Positions 1 through 11,084 of a DNA stretch of 64,000 nt are shown here, one piece after another. A program made the position numbers and the translations under genes. The first letter of the stretch is position 1. Every line of letters begins with the position of its first letter. Under the pieces are notes generated by a model. It saw only the letters and a list, made by a program, of their open reading frames with translations, was not told the origin of the DNA and searched no databases. This DNA is from Morinoia aosen (taxonomy: Eukaryota > Arthropoda > Malacostraca > Amphipoda > Talitridae): contig CM059576.1 of NCBI GenBank assembly GCA_030386875.1, forward strand, positions 18,418,058 through 18,482,057, written 5' to 3'.

Positions 1-640
1 CAAACTTCATCATTGAATTGTTTATTATTTCATACATAATAGAGGGGTCAAAATGTTTCTAGCAATCTTTTTCCATGAACATTTAGTGTTGAATTAACTC
101 AGGAGCTTCATGAATGAGAAATACCTAGTGCAGTGTTTGTGTTGACAGGTTAGTCTTGGTTGGCAAAAATAGGTTTTGTATTTATTTAATTAGATGAGCT
201 CTTCCAGTTTTTGATGAGCCTCCTCTGCACCCCAGTGTTTAATTCATTATGTACCCTAACAGTGCAGCAAAACTTTAATTTATCAATAGGCCTTGCCTAT
301 TTTATACATTATGAAGGATCACTTACATTTGATTATTTCCCAATAAGTGGGATAAAACTTCTGTATCCATTGGAAGTAGTATCCCATGAGAGAGAATGTG
401 AGGACTTGAGCTGATGGTGAGGTAGGCTTCCTTTTTTGTTTGTACCTAAATTTTTTCCTTGCATACTAGATGCTTCCTTCCACTTGCTCTGTGAAATTAT
501 GTTATGGAGTGGAGCCTTAAACCGCCTTCTCTACTAATGAGTAAGAATTGAATGCTATGAAGTAGAGCTTTTGAAGAATTAAATTTGTTGCAAAACCACT
601 CATTTTGTTGCTTCAATTTCATTTAAGATGCCATATCACT
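1..640. other. Intergenic, no gene seen
   Basis: This is A+T-rich sequence with no recognisable coding, RNA or repeat feature. The only longer open frame, at 211-414, has no protein-like features I recognise. Confidence 0.5.
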
Positions 641-672
641 GTTCCTAATTTATTCCCTCATTTCTCCATCAG

Positions 673-1004
673 CTGCTGGTACTGTACCTCCTGCTCTTGG
701 TGCTACGAGACCTAGTACTCCTGGTACTTCGAGACCTGCCACTCCTGGCACCTGAGCTGCCACTTCTGGTGCTTCATGAGCTGCCACTCCTGGCATTTCA
801 AGAGCTCTCACTCCTGACCCCTCAAGGCCTGCCACTCCTGACGCTTCGAGACCTGCCACTCCTGGCACCTCAAGGCCTGCCACTCTTGGCACCTCATGGC
901 CTGCCACTCTTGGCACCTCAAGGCCTGCCACTCTTGGCACCTCAAGGCCTGCCACTCTTGGCACCTCAAGGCCTGCCACTCTTGGCCCCTCAAGGCCTGC
1001 CACC
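673..1004. repeat. 24-bp minisatellite
   Basis: A 24-bp unit built on CCTGCCACTCTTGGCACCTC is tandemly repeated. It is degenerate at the left and nearly perfect from about 830 to 1000. Because 24 is a multiple of three, several frames stay open on both strands; a + frame from 697 to 1071 reads a Leu-Pro-rich octapeptide repeat. A pyrimidine tract ending in CAG at 664-672 and a CAG/GT at about 1054 resemble splice sites, so a repeat-bearing exon is possible, but no conserved domain supports that. I favour a simple minisatellite. Confidence 0.75.
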
Positions 1005-1671
1005 AGTGCTTCCAGCAAACAATGCTACTCAACTTCGTGAATGGGAACAACACAGGTTGGTCGTGTTGAAATAACCACTGAGTTTGTACTTCATTGAAGT
1101 GTCTTTGAATTGTAGCAAGATAGATTTTTCAAGTTACAAGCCAGAATTGGACAGCGTTGGATGAGTGCGCAAAAGCTCGAAAGATTGCCGAAAAGTTATC
1201 ACGTACACATTATTCTAAGACACAGCGGCATTTGTAGAATTATTGTGAGAACTACCTGCTGCCATTTCTATCAGTGTCAATACCATATTCACTTTCACTC
1301 ATTTACCTCTCTGATCATTCCGCTTCTCGATTTAAGGCATCTATCATGAAATTACATAATTATCTTTGGGTAAAAATATAATTAAGTTGTGATTCTCGTA
1401 GCATATTTCTGAACTGTACTTTATTTCTTGTGTCCTTGAAATTGAATTAATGCATACATATAGGTATTTCTTCTTTGCACGATGCATCCAATTATAATGC
1501 TTGATTCATTAAAAGGGTGGGCTCGCGGTACTCGCTGACTTTCTTGGGTACTGAACAGGGCAATCCTATCTCTCATTGGTACTCGCATTATACCGTTCGG
1601 TATGTTTGAACTCATTCGTAGTTCAATACTCATTCAACAGCAGATCAGCTCCTGAGAGAAAACTTAAGTAA
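1005..1671. other. No gene established; short open stretches only
   Basis: No repeat or RNA gene is visible. Two overlapping + frames between about 1130 and 1240 read protein-like, one of them containing DECAKARKIAEKLSR, but neither matches a family I know and both stop quickly. They may be decayed coding sequence upstream of the P-element-like fragment, or chance. Confidence 0.3.
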
Positions 1672-2103
1672 AGGCTCAGGAGAAAATCAAAGGTACTGTC
1701 CAAACGGTTAAACACGGATAATTTCCTGAGAAGTGTAAGTGGCAGACTTGGTCCTTATCTCAATGCATTTGTCAAGTACAAATTAAGGGGCAAGAGATCA
1801 TACACCATGTATCACAAGTGGCTCGCAGTGAACATTCTTGTAAGCTCATCAGAGATACACTATCACCTGATGAGGAACTTGATACCATTACCCTCACTTT
1901 GGACTGTGCGTGCATTGATGAAACAATTCGAAGTACGTCCTGGTACACGTGCAAAAAGTGTGTCCATGTTGAAAATGAAGGTAAAACCCGTCAGTGCTAG
2001 AGATAAACTTCATTTCCTTCTAGTGGATGAGATGTCGCTCCGGAAAGGGCTATCGTACAACCGAGAGAACGATGCCATAACTGGATTTGAGACTATTTAT
2101 TGA
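1672..2103 (+). pseudogene. P-element/THAP9-like transposase fragment
   Basis: A continuous + frame of about 143 codons resembles the middle of P-element-type transposases, the THAP9 group of cut-and-paste DNA transposases. Visible signatures are an IPLPS segment followed by W-T-V-R and an EVRPG motif near residues 80-95, a lysine-rich helix (LKMKVKPVS), and a segment containing DEMSLRKGLSY then a G-F-E motif at the end, where the family has its D-E-M block preceding the catalytic core. The frame opens just after a TAA at 1669-1671 and ends in TGA at 2101-2103. The N-terminal THAP zinc finger, the GTP-binding region and the rest of the RNase H-like core are missing. No terminal inverted repeats were found around it. 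It is a dead relic or one exon of a decayed copy. A Cys-rich second + frame overlaps it and is treated as a shadow. Confidence 0.6.
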
Positions 2104-2959
2104 CCTGATTATTTTGTACGAGAGAGTATTTTTGTATTGCTTTCACAATTATCGGTACGTATCAGGATTTCGTAAACTAGTCTGTAAGTTCTTAGATTTG
2201 TGTCAGCATCACTGTAATTTCTGCTGTGTCCAGGTCACCGACAAGTTGCAACAATTTTTTGCCGTGTGTAGAACGCTTCAATGCACAAGACACGTGAACA
2301 GACTTATGTCCTCCAAAAGTTGTACTGAAAAACTCAAAATTGTATATGCGTAATATTACCATCTGGTAGCAAGTTAGGTATATTTTTTGATTGACCTAAG
2401 TGTATTTTATTGTTAATGTATTAATTTTGTTCATAAGCTTATATCGCTACAATATTTCTGAAGTGCGTCATGGTTGGAATCTCATTTACTGTTACTAGCT
2501 CGTAATTTATACAAATGATTGCTCTTTTTGCACTGCAGTGTCAACCTTGACAGTGCAAGCTTTCAACAGACACAGAGATTGGATTTAATGTCCCATATCT
2601 ATATTTTTGTTTCTTAGCACACGCTTGTGCACATACTGAGAGTTTTAATTGCACTAAATCTGCATGCGTCGTTCATTGCTTTGTATACATAAGCATTTTT
2701 ACCCCGTTATTATTTAGCGTATACGCTCACTACTGATATGTTGTAACTGGAAAATGTAATGAAAAGCCGTGCCGACGGCTCTGCTAAGGCTTCAGTTATT
2801 AGCTCACCTAGCCACCTTAGTATTGTAGTTCACTCCTGATACTAGTTAATACTGCGTGTTGAGCCTAGTCCAAAAACTGGATGCTTGTAAACCCTAATCC
2901 AAAGTGTGTGCGTGGCGGTCTTGTGGATTCTCCTTCCTCAATATTCTCCATTACTGTTA
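2104..2959. other. No gene seen
   Basis: The sequence is A+T-rich and non-coding. Short frames between 2087 and 2353 sit next to the transposase fragment but show no further transposase motif. Confidence 0.4.
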
Positions 2960-3345
2960 CGAAACAACGTTCGCGCCCCTCAGGTGGATACAGCTATTAT
3001 ATCTATGGGAATTAGCGCTCCCAAGGGAAAAATATGAGGTACTGTGCTGATAGTTAGGTAAGCCTTCTTTCTGTTGAAATAAAATGTTCGTAGTTTTGTG
3101 TAGGACCACCTTTTTTCGGTCTACTACTTTCGTGTTTTTCAATGCGTCTAACCTTCTTCATCAACTTTTATCATGTTTCATAACCTTCTTTCTTACTGAC
3201 TTTCCATGCACACAGGATCCTGTGCTGGAACTCACCTAGTACAAATATTCAGCGTTCTCTCAACTCCATACTATTTGGTGCCTTAATCCTTCTTCACTTT
3301 GAACCGCTTTGTTGTCGTATGTGGTAAAAGGAGGCTAAAACTAAT
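2960..3345 (+). repeat. Dispersed repeat R-A, copy 1
   Basis: This segment matches, by eye and with many substitutions, the reverse complement of 61862-62200. Shared landmarks in order are a G-G-A-T-A-C-A run then ATCTATGGGAATTAGCGCTC, TTAGGTAAGCCTTCTTT, TTTTTTCGGT, and the terminal GGAGGCTAAAAC at about 3333-3344. Other copies are at 53270-53600 (-), 61862-62563 (both orientations), and a fragment at 63660-63850 (+). A related stretch lies inside the BEL LTRs. Confidence 0.6.
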
Positions 3346-3999
3346 CTATAATCAATCAAGCAACGTACGCACGAATCATTCATCAATGAACGTAACATAA
3401 AAACGTAAACTTCTTCCCATTTCTCCTATGTAACTATTTGGGTAATCTTGCGTATAATTAATATAAATAACATCGCTATATATTATTAGCAGTTTTTTTA
3501 TCGCTCAAATAACTTAATTTCTTAATTATCGTACTGTTTCTACTAGAGAATCTGATATTGAATGGTGTAAAAAGACAATGAACCTTTTCCGAAAAGTTAT
3601 AATATACGGCACCAACGTTTTATCACATTCAGCACCTTAGTCTAATCTAAATGCGCTTTAGTCTTTATATATGAATGGCATATATGTACATGAATGCGCA
3701 TTCACGTGTATGTATATTGAATGAAATAATGAGAAGTGTTGTCTATGTAACGGCAATTCACTATTTCGGCTTTCACTATCCTTACTACGCCCAGAAACGT
3801 TAACAACTTGAGCATGAAAATTAGGCTTACAATCCAAACGAGTATCACAGTAAAGCCTGGATACGCAGCCAATTGGAAGCTTTGGCCGTGATGACGTCAG
3901 CGGCCATTCGTGACTGCTGATTGGTTAGCGTGCGTGCGTATGTTTGTCTAGAGCGGGCTTGGGGTCCACCGTAGTTTTGTTGTTCTTCTTATGTAAATG
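3346..3999. other. No gene seen; promoter-like motifs near 3868-3935
   Basis: The stretch is A+T-rich. Around 3868-3935 lie CCAATTGG, a TGACGTCA palindrome (cAMP-response-element-like) and GATTGG within about 70 bp, a combination found in promoters, but no gene follows. The motif TGACGTCA also occurs in several repeats in this window, so its presence here may mean nothing. Confidence 0.3.
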
Positions 4000-5560
4000 T
4001 TCTGTGTGTACGGCACCTACAACGCTCGCACAGAACGTGTTACATTATTTCATACACTAGCCAGAATCAGCTCGCAAGCTCCAAAATTGTACTATTTCAA
4101 AATATTACCAAAGCGTCATTCACGTCGTTGCGTGCGCTTTCGTTCGCTATTTTCGACATTAGACCACAAATAAATATACTGAGAAATACTAGTGATTTTT
4201 GTGAATTGATACGATAAGTATCGGTTAAATGACCTTATCAGTTTTATAAATTTTTTTAGCGTGAAAATTTATATTTTCACAAATCGTATATTTCGAAAGT
4301 TATTCTGTTGACCTTCTCAAAGAGAAAAGGGATAACCAGAGTAAATATAAACGGGATTTTTCAACAAAGAGTTCCAACGCAACACAACGCCCACATCAAC
4401 AACAGGATGTAACTATAAATTTATGTGATAGCGAATTTGTTGAAACTCAATGTCAACTTATTCTGTACCTAAATGATAAGTAATTCATCCATAAATATCG
4501 AGTTAACTGAAGTCACGAAATCAAAGATATATTGAGTCAGCGTTGGATTATCATTATTATTATTGATCCAATATTATTTACACCATTCTTCCGTGATTAA
4601 ATGCCAGTTGTCTCCTTAAATTTTGTGCGTAATTAGTGGTATGTTATCACAATGGGCATGTGAGTGAACACATCAAATTGGTTGGTGCGTGTGTCTGTGA
4701 CGCTCACAAGGATGCTCGATGACCGTATCTGTGATACGAGTTTCACCAGTGCACAAGTACTAGAGTATTTTGATAGCACTAGTAACATATAAATCAACCC
4801 AGTCATGTGTACCAGAGGGTATAGATACACACACACCGATGAGGTAGAGTAGCCACCATCGCACGTACACACCACACACACATATAGATACATTAATACC
4901 CAAGCGCAGTTGTCAATGCGAGGCTTCGAATGGAACAGAGTCGATATCAGTTTAAGCCTCTGAACTTCATAAGACGAACTCTATCATTCTTCATTGCAGA
5001 GGTCCCTACACTGTGATGCTAGAGAGCTGCTGTTCACATTTATCTTTGTTCATAAAGATTAAAACTAAGTCTTTATTGAGACGTGATTTCACAATAAACC
5101 GAAATTGCATGTCAACAAATATTCAAAAATCGCATATGCCCCTGAAGTAGCTGAACTTATTCGGGCCCACAGGTAGCTATACCCAAATTTGACCATTGTA
5201 CTAGACTTAAGAAACATTCTACCTCTGTATCTCCTGTGGTAAATAAATTGTTTAAATTGTTTGATAAGAATTGTGCTCAATTGGATATATTTAGAACAGT
5301 TTACCTGGTAATGTTTTGTACAGAAAATCATCACATTCGAATGGTAAACCATTGTAAATTTGAAAAATTATTACCATCAAGTTCACATGCAACATAATGC
5401 TAATATCAAATAACTGACGTAGCTGTATATTTATTGTGATAATGAATTTATCGAACCTCAATGCCAACTCATTCTATACATACTATCAAATAATAAAACC
5501 AGGTTTAATGATTGTTCCATGATTTAAAAGTATTAGGGTAGTTGTAATATACAGCGTATT
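4000..5560 (+). repeat. Long dispersed repeat R-B, copy 1
   Basis: Several blocks match 29950-31410 in the same order and orientation. They include a block at 4290-4560 (sharing GAGTTCCAACGCAACACAAC), one at 4650-4765 (sharing CACATCAAATTGGTTGGTGC), the CA-rich stretch near 4830-4890, and one at 5060-5480 (sharing TCTTTATTGAGACGT). The blocks are separated by differing spacers. No coding potential is visible. It is an unclassified interspersed repeat, probably non-autonomous. Confidence 0.65.
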
Positions 5561-5770
5561 CCTGTGTAAAACAGCTGAAAAATACCACATTGGCTGTAAA
5601 ATATTGGTTAAAGAACTTTTTGTTAAGTTGTTAGTGTAAATTTTGTGTTATTCTACTTGTAGGAGATGCAGACCGAGCCTTGCAGACAGCGGGAAGCAGG
5701 CTACAGTGAAATGAACTACCTATATGAAATAATATATTTTAATTATAGGTCTATTTAATATTGGAGGCTA
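5561..5770 (+). repeat. Module E of the modular repeat family
   Basis: The core GGAGATGCAGACCGAGCCTT at about 5660 recurs at about 7726 (+), and in reverse at about 18745 and 26095. It is preceded by a CTGTAAAATATTGG-type stretch and followed by a conserved tract containing TATTGGAGGC. The upstream TGTAAAATA stretch corresponds to the place where the 15-bp array has grown in the 18.8-kb copy. Confidence 0.6.
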
Positions 5771-6109
5771 AAAAACGATAAGCATTGGAGGATCAGAAAA
5801 TGTTGGCATAAATATTTTTACTGCGTTGAAAATAGACTGAAATGAGAAAATGTCAAAATCATGAAATTCAGAAATAGTTATGTCACCCCTATGAAGTAAA
5901 AATTTCGAAAAACTCATCGCTTATATGGTTTATTGCTCTAAAAAGTAATTATATACATAAAAATATATATTTATTACTAATTTTGTATGAATAATTTTTT
6001 TTACGGTTGGCTAGTTTGAACAAATATAAATGTACTTTGTTTATACAATTGAACTATATTTATTTGGACAGGGTCAATCACTGCCCTGCTCGACAGGTAT
6101 AGTAAATAT
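5771..6109. other. No feature seen
   Basis: A+T-rich sequence with no recognisable gene or repeat. Confidence 0.4.
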
Positions 6110-6890
6110 AGTTTGTTGTAAAAATTAACTAACTAAAGTTAGAAGCTTACGGGCTAACTGGAGCACGGGTGTATATTCTTCCGGGTTGCAGAGCCCGGGA
6201 TGTGATCATGTGGGACAGGTGTAATTCTGAGATTGGATCCTGCTTCTGTTTTTGAATACTTGCTGAGTATTGGCTCCTGTGTCCAGTATTGGATGTTCTC
6301 TTTCTATCAAAGGTGAAATATCGATTGGATATTAGTTCAGCCAATATTGGCCACACATTAATGTACTATTGGATGCTTTCCATGAGTGAAATTGGGTGCT
6401 GATATTATTGATGGATTTGTGAATGGTTTTGTGATTGGATTTATTATCGGATTTGTGACTGGAACAATAAAACAAATAGAGCTGCTCAGACATTATATAG
6501 TCGACGTCAGGTGAGTATTCTGGTATGTAAACATGTGAGGAATTCTCTAAATATTCTGATGAATTATTTAATTCCTGCGGATAAATTGTTTTATTAATAT
6601 GATGACAAATATTAGTTATGGTAATAAATTAAATGAATATTATTACTGAATAATAATTACATTACTAAGCCCACCGCCCAATATTCAATGAATCTATGGC
6701 CAATATTGGCTGAACTTATATCCAATATCAGTTCGATATTTTTTATATCAAATAGTAAATAAGAAAATATTATCCAATACTGGACACGGGAGCCAATACT
6801 AAAGTATTCTCACACACACACTACGCAGGCATAGTCCTGACATTGTACTCTGTTAAGGTTCTTGTTAGCCCGTGGGCTGCAAAATTGTGC
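6110..6890. mobile_element. Foldback-like copy of the modular family, with module D
   Basis: The left part (about 6130-6420) and the right part (about 6660-6890) are inverted relatives. Both carry the CCAATATTGGC and TCCAATACTGG signatures with a GGGCTAAC-type end. Between them lies module D at 6380-6525, containing GACATTATATAGTCGACGTC, which recurs at 32150-32285 (same strand) and 25600-25750 (reverse). The right end reads AGCCCGTGGGCTGCAAAATT at 6869-6888, the shared terminus of the family. There is no open frame, so this is non-autonomous. Confidence 0.55.
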
Positions 6891-7589
6891 ACTAAAATTA
6901 CAAGTGTCGCATGTAAACCGTTTGGATTTTTGATTTTTGAGTCTGTGCGAAGTACTATAATTTTGATGTACAAAAAATTTCCAGTTTTTTTATTACATCA
7001 AACTCTGAAATTGCAACATACACGAAATTTTCGAAAGTTTAAAATATCAAAGTAAAATTAATTGCTTGGTTTAGAAAAAATATTTAATATCTGAACAACA
7101 TTTCATATCAATGAATTTTTTTTAAAATTCTAAAGTGACGTCACAATTTCTGAATTTGATCCAAATTCAAGTATTTCCTGGTCAGAATATTTACAACACG
7201 TTCATGAATAATTAGAAAGATATTATTTCACTCTCCCTAATTATTTTATTTATATTATCAATTCATATGTACACAACATTAGAGAAATTGAAACAAATAT
7301 TAATACATGGGGCGACAACTTTATTCATGAACCTAACTGAAGCGCAAGTGTTCTCAGGTCAGTATAGTTACTACGATGTAACATATAATTAGAAGGATGT
7401 TATTTCATTATAGAACTTTCTTCTCTTCAATCAGCCGCCAATATTGAGTGGATATATAATTAGATTAGATCCTTATCAAAGAAGTTATTAGGTAACAGGC
7501 CGTACCGAGGTCGCCTGATGAGGGACCGTTCAAGTTAGTGATATGTGAGGTGATGGTGGTACTTCATCTATACTGAATGGTGTTGTTGG
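6891..7589. other. No gene seen; diverged family fragments
   Basis: The stretch is A+T-rich with no coding signal. Around 7140-7450 some lines resemble 18560-18700, for example the CAGGTCAGAATATTT-type and AATATTGA-GGAT-TATAATTAGATTA stretches, so these are probably old parts of the same modular family. Confidence 0.35.
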
Positions 7590-7830
7590 TAATTACACTT
7601 AAGCAGGTAATGATACAACGCACCATCCTGTGTAAAATGCCTGTAAAATACAATAAGCAGTAATTATTACTGTAAAATAAACTTTACATTTAGTTTTTAG
7701 GGTACACTTTGTACTATTCTACTTCAGGAGATGCAGACCGAGCCTTGCAGACATCGACTAGCAGACTACAGTGAAGCGAATTACTTTCTTGAAAAGGATG
7801 TAATCTAATTTTATTCAATATTGGAAGCCA
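7590..7830 (+). repeat. Module E, second copy
   Basis: GGAGATGCAGACCGAGCCTT is at about 7726, flanked by the same upstream TGTAAAATACAATA stretch and the same downstream tract as at 5561-5770. Confidence 0.6.
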
Positions 7831-8199
7831 ACTGAAGGAATGAGAACTGGAGAATCCAACACTACCCTCCCAACCATCCATTCCCGCACCTCCAGAACGC
7901 TGGACTACTCGCAAATGACACCTCGGGAGAGCTGGTCAAAAAATGAAATAACTTTTAAAATTATATGCGTGAGAAGTAATTACGCTGAAATTTTGAGTCA
8001 AAAATATGTTAATAGCGTTAAAATTTGAAATACATATACATCGATTTTGATGTCAAATTGTCTCTGATAACATTTTTATTTCGAAATTGATTAAAATTTA
8101 AAATATATGTATTATACAATTCGCTCATTTATATACACCTCATCATTGGTTTAATAATGAAAATCAGAAAAAATGAATTGTTTGCTACTAAAATATCAA
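7831..8199. other. No feature seen
   Basis: No gene or known repeat is recognisable. The open frame at 7840-8028 is not protein-like. Confidence 0.35.
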
Positions 8200-8560
8200 T
8201 TTTGCAGCCGCATGGCGACTGGGAGCCTACGGAAGGATGTGGCAGACTCCAGTGTTGAGTATTGGGTAGGGAATTATTTAGTATTGGCTCCTGTCTCCAG
8301 TATTGGATAGGAATTACTGAGTACTGGCTTCTGCGTTCAGTATTGGATGAGGTATGACTGAGAATTGGATCTTGCGTCCAATATTGGATACGGACTTACT
8401 GAGTATTGGTTTTGGCGTCCAATATTGGATAGGGACTTACTGAGTATTGGTTTTGGCGTCCAATATTGGATAGGGACTTACTGAGTATTGGCTTCTGCGT
8501 CCAATATTGGATTGGGACTTACTGAGTATATGCCGCCATATCCAATATTGGATAATATTC
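8200..8560 (+). repeat. Family terminus plus short 41-bp repeat array
   Basis: The family terminus ATTTTGCAGCCGCATGG begins near 8200. It is followed by about seven degenerate copies of a 41-bp unit of the type GAGTATTGG-N-GCGTCCAATATTGGAT-N-ACTTACT. The same unit forms the longer array at 9990-10520 and a third at 31810-32080. Confidence 0.7.
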
Positions 8561-8634
8561 TTTCATTTTCTATTTGAACTAAAAATATCAATGTGATATA
8601 GGAAATAAGTTCAGATAATATTGGCCACTGATTA

Positions 8635-8935
8635 TTATAATTTTTCCACCATCAGTATTGGCAGAAAAATACAGACATTGAGGGGACAATATCGGAGAGA
8701 AGCTCCTGCTGTGAAGAAATATGCGACATCATGCATTGTAACTGAGGGAATTTATGCACCCAACATTTGGGGTCGTGGCATAGTGACGTGGATGGTATAG
8801 ATGATTTCACTTCAGTCCCCGCCACTCGCCTGATCTCGCACCGGCCGCAGTGACGTCACTGGGCACGTGCGCTGCCCAGTGCTGCACGCAGGGCTTGTAC
8901 CGCTGCAGGCGGTGCAAAGTGGTTTTTTGGACAAT
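8635..8935 (+). repeat. Module F, copy 1 (+)
   Basis: This is a G+C-richer module with the landmarks TTGGCAGAAAAATACAGACA, AGAAGCTCCTGCTGTGAAGA, CACCCAACATTTGGGGTCGT and a TGACGTCA palindrome in AGTGACGTCACT, followed by GGGCACGTGCGCTGCCC. Copies occur at 11085-11395 (-), 28290-28625 (-), 32830-33062 (+), and a diverged one at 9846-9975 (-). It has no open frame of note. Confidence 0.65.
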
Positions 8936-9169
8936 ATTATTACGAATCCGCATGGTATTTTCAATTTGCATTTCAAATTTAATGACAATTTGAGATATTT
9001 TAAAAAGCCATAACTAAACTAAAATAAATTGAAGTCGATACCAATATATGTTGTATATAAGAATAAGGAATTATAAAACTAAGAAAGCATCACGTAGTGA
9101 AATCACATTAATTAAAGATTTCCCGAACTAAAAATTTGAAGCAAGTCAGTTAAACAAAACGTTTCGGAG

Positions 9170-9340
9170 ACCAGCTCTATCTTTAGTTAATAGTTTACAA
9201 AGTTTAAAATCCCGAACAAGGTCAGCCTTTTATATAAAATACATGAGCCCAATAATATCTAATAGTTAATGAGCAGTGTACGAGAAATATTGGCGCTAAT
9301 GAGTTCAAGTTTTTTCAGATGTGAGGAGCTATCCATCGCT
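9170..9340 (-). repeat. Module C, reverse copy
   Basis: Read on the minus strand this matches 25380-25580 and 27850-28060. The shared blocks are the GCGCCAATA stretch, the GCTGATTA-type stretch, and a GGAGCTGGTC-type block near the end (here AGACCAGCTC on the plus strand). No coding potential is visible. Confidence 0.5.
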
Positions 9341-9529
9341 GCATTCGATTACTATTTCTAATTCAGTTATGCCTGCATTTCGAATATCAGTTCAAGAACT
9401 CAGTAAGTTTGACATGGAATGAATATGAGTCTTAAACGAACAACCCAGCTAAAGAAAGTATCTATTATAGTAATAACTAATTTTTCCACCCCTTACAGCG
9501 GCTACATACCCTCCAATTTGCGCCGAGAC

Positions 9530-9830
9530 GGGCATGGTTCCCGCTGTTCCTGGCTACCCTCACCACAGCCCCCGCTGTACCCAGCGGCCCTCACCACAGC
9601 CCCCGCTGTACCCAGCGGCCCTCACCACAGTCCCCGCTGTACTCGGCAGCCCTCACCACAGCCCCCGGCAGCCCTCACCACAGCCCTCACCACAGCCCTC
9701 ACCACAGCCCCCGGCAGCCCTCACCACAGCCCCCGGCAGCCCTCACCACAGCCCCCGCTGTACCCGGCAGCCCTCACCACAGCCCCCGCTGAACCCGGCA
9801 GCCCTCACCACAGGTCCGCTACGTGGTCGT
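9530..9830. repeat. C-rich minisatellite, about 31-bp unit
   Basis: Repeats of CCCTCACCACAGCCCCCGCT plus a variable 11-bp end are interspersed with 22- and 12-bp truncated units. All + frames stay open because the unit lacks stops, which explains the Pro/Ser/Thr-rich frames here. It sits beside a diverged module F copy. Confidence 0.8.
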
Positions 9831-9845
9831 GCGTACAGCAGGGGC

Positions 9846-9975
9846 AGAAGTGATGTCATCTCTATCATCCATGTCAACACCCCAAAGTGCGGGTCTAGAA
9901 AATTCCTCCGCTCCAGTTCCTCATTTCGCAGACTTCTTGACAGCCGAAACTTCGTGCTTGCGATGAGTTCTTATG
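9846..9975 (-). repeat. Diverged module F fragment
   Basis: On the plus strand the order AGAAGTGATGTCATCTCTAT, then CACCCCAAAG, then TTCCTCATTTCGCAGA parallels the reverse complement of module F, but with many changes. Confidence 0.45.
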
Positions 9976-9989
9976 AAATACTTGAACTC

Positions 9990-10520
9990 CGAGTATTGGC
10001 TCCTTCCTGCGTCCAGTATTGGATGGGTAATTACTGAGTATTGGCTCTTGCGTCCAGTATTGGATGAGCAATTACTGTGTGTTGGCTCCTGCGTCCAGTA
10101 TTGGATGGGCAATTACTGAGTATTGGCTCCTGCGTCCAGTATTGGATGGGCAATTACTGTGTGTTGGCTCCTGCGTCCAGTATTGGATGGGCAATTACTG
10201 AGTATTGGCTCCTGCGTCCAGTATTGGATGGGCAATTACTGAGTATTGGCTCCTGCGTCCAGTATCGGATGGGCAATTACTGAGTATTGGCTCCTGCGTC
10301 CAGTATTGGATGGGCAATTACTGAGTATTGGCTCCTGCGTCCAGTATTGGACGGGCAATTAATGAGTATCGGCTCGTGCGTCCAGTATTTGGTATCCAAT
10401 TACTGAGTATTGGTTCCAGTTTCCGATATTTGAAAGCCAATTACAAAGTATTGGCTCTTGCGTAAAGTATTTGATGAGCAATTGCTGAGTATTGGGTAGG
10501 CAATTACTGACCATTCGATC
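9990..10520 (+). repeat. 41-bp minisatellite array
   Basis: The unit starts at 10036, 10077, 10118, 10159, 10200, 10241, 10282 and 10323, an exact 41-bp period, with degenerate copies at both edges. Each unit carries GAGTATTGGCTCCTGCGTCC followed by AGTATTGGATGGGCAATTAC. The middle units are almost identical, which points to recent homogenisation. Open frames seen here are by-products of the repeat. Confidence 0.88.
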
Positions 10521-10599
10521 GTATTGTGTTGTTTCTATTTGAGATGAAAATACCGATCCGGTATTGGAAATAAGTTCAAACAATATCGGCTGCTGATTA

Positions 10600-11084
10600 A
10601 TTTAGTATTGGATGCTGATTAGGAGATGGATTAAATGCTGCGTTCATCAATTTAATTATTATTAATTATTATTGAAACCTAATATAAATCAACATTAACA
10701 ATAAATAAAAATTATTTAATGAAAATAATATAAATAATAATCGTTAATATGTATGCAATATCATTTTTCCGCACGAATTAAATGATTGATCAGAATATTC
10801 AATGATTTTTTCCGATATATGCATATTCTTCCACAACATAGCAATTCCTTATATTTATGCACAACTTCGCAAATTACTGATGTATTTTATTTCTAGGTTA
10901 GTTTAGTTAGGGCTACAATTTATGAATTTGTGCAAGTCATCAGGCAATTTGTGCCGGAATTTTAATAATTTCAGGGAAATACGGAGGTATGTGATTATAA
11001 TTTTAGAGTATTCACCATTTGCCAATGCTGTAACCAGTATTAATGTGTCAGAGCTTCGAAGAAGTACGATTTTTTACATCTCTG
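10600..11084. other. No gene seen
   Basis: A+T-rich non-coding sequence. No tandem repeat or known element is visible. Confidence 0.4.

Noticed and set aside
1729..2000. Cys-rich open frame overlapping the P-like transposase fragment (contains WYTCKKCVHVENEGKTRQC)
   Set aside because: It looked like an extracellular domain exon, but the overlapping frame carries ordered P-transposase motifs, so this one is taken as its shadow.
3868..3940. Promoter of a nearby gene (CCAAT plus TGACGTCA)
   Set aside because: No coding sequence follows, and the palindrome is also part of several repeats in the window.
9419..10283. Pro/Thr-rich and Trp/Leu-rich frames
   Set aside because: Translations of the 31-bp and 41-bp minisatellites with no independent coding evidence.
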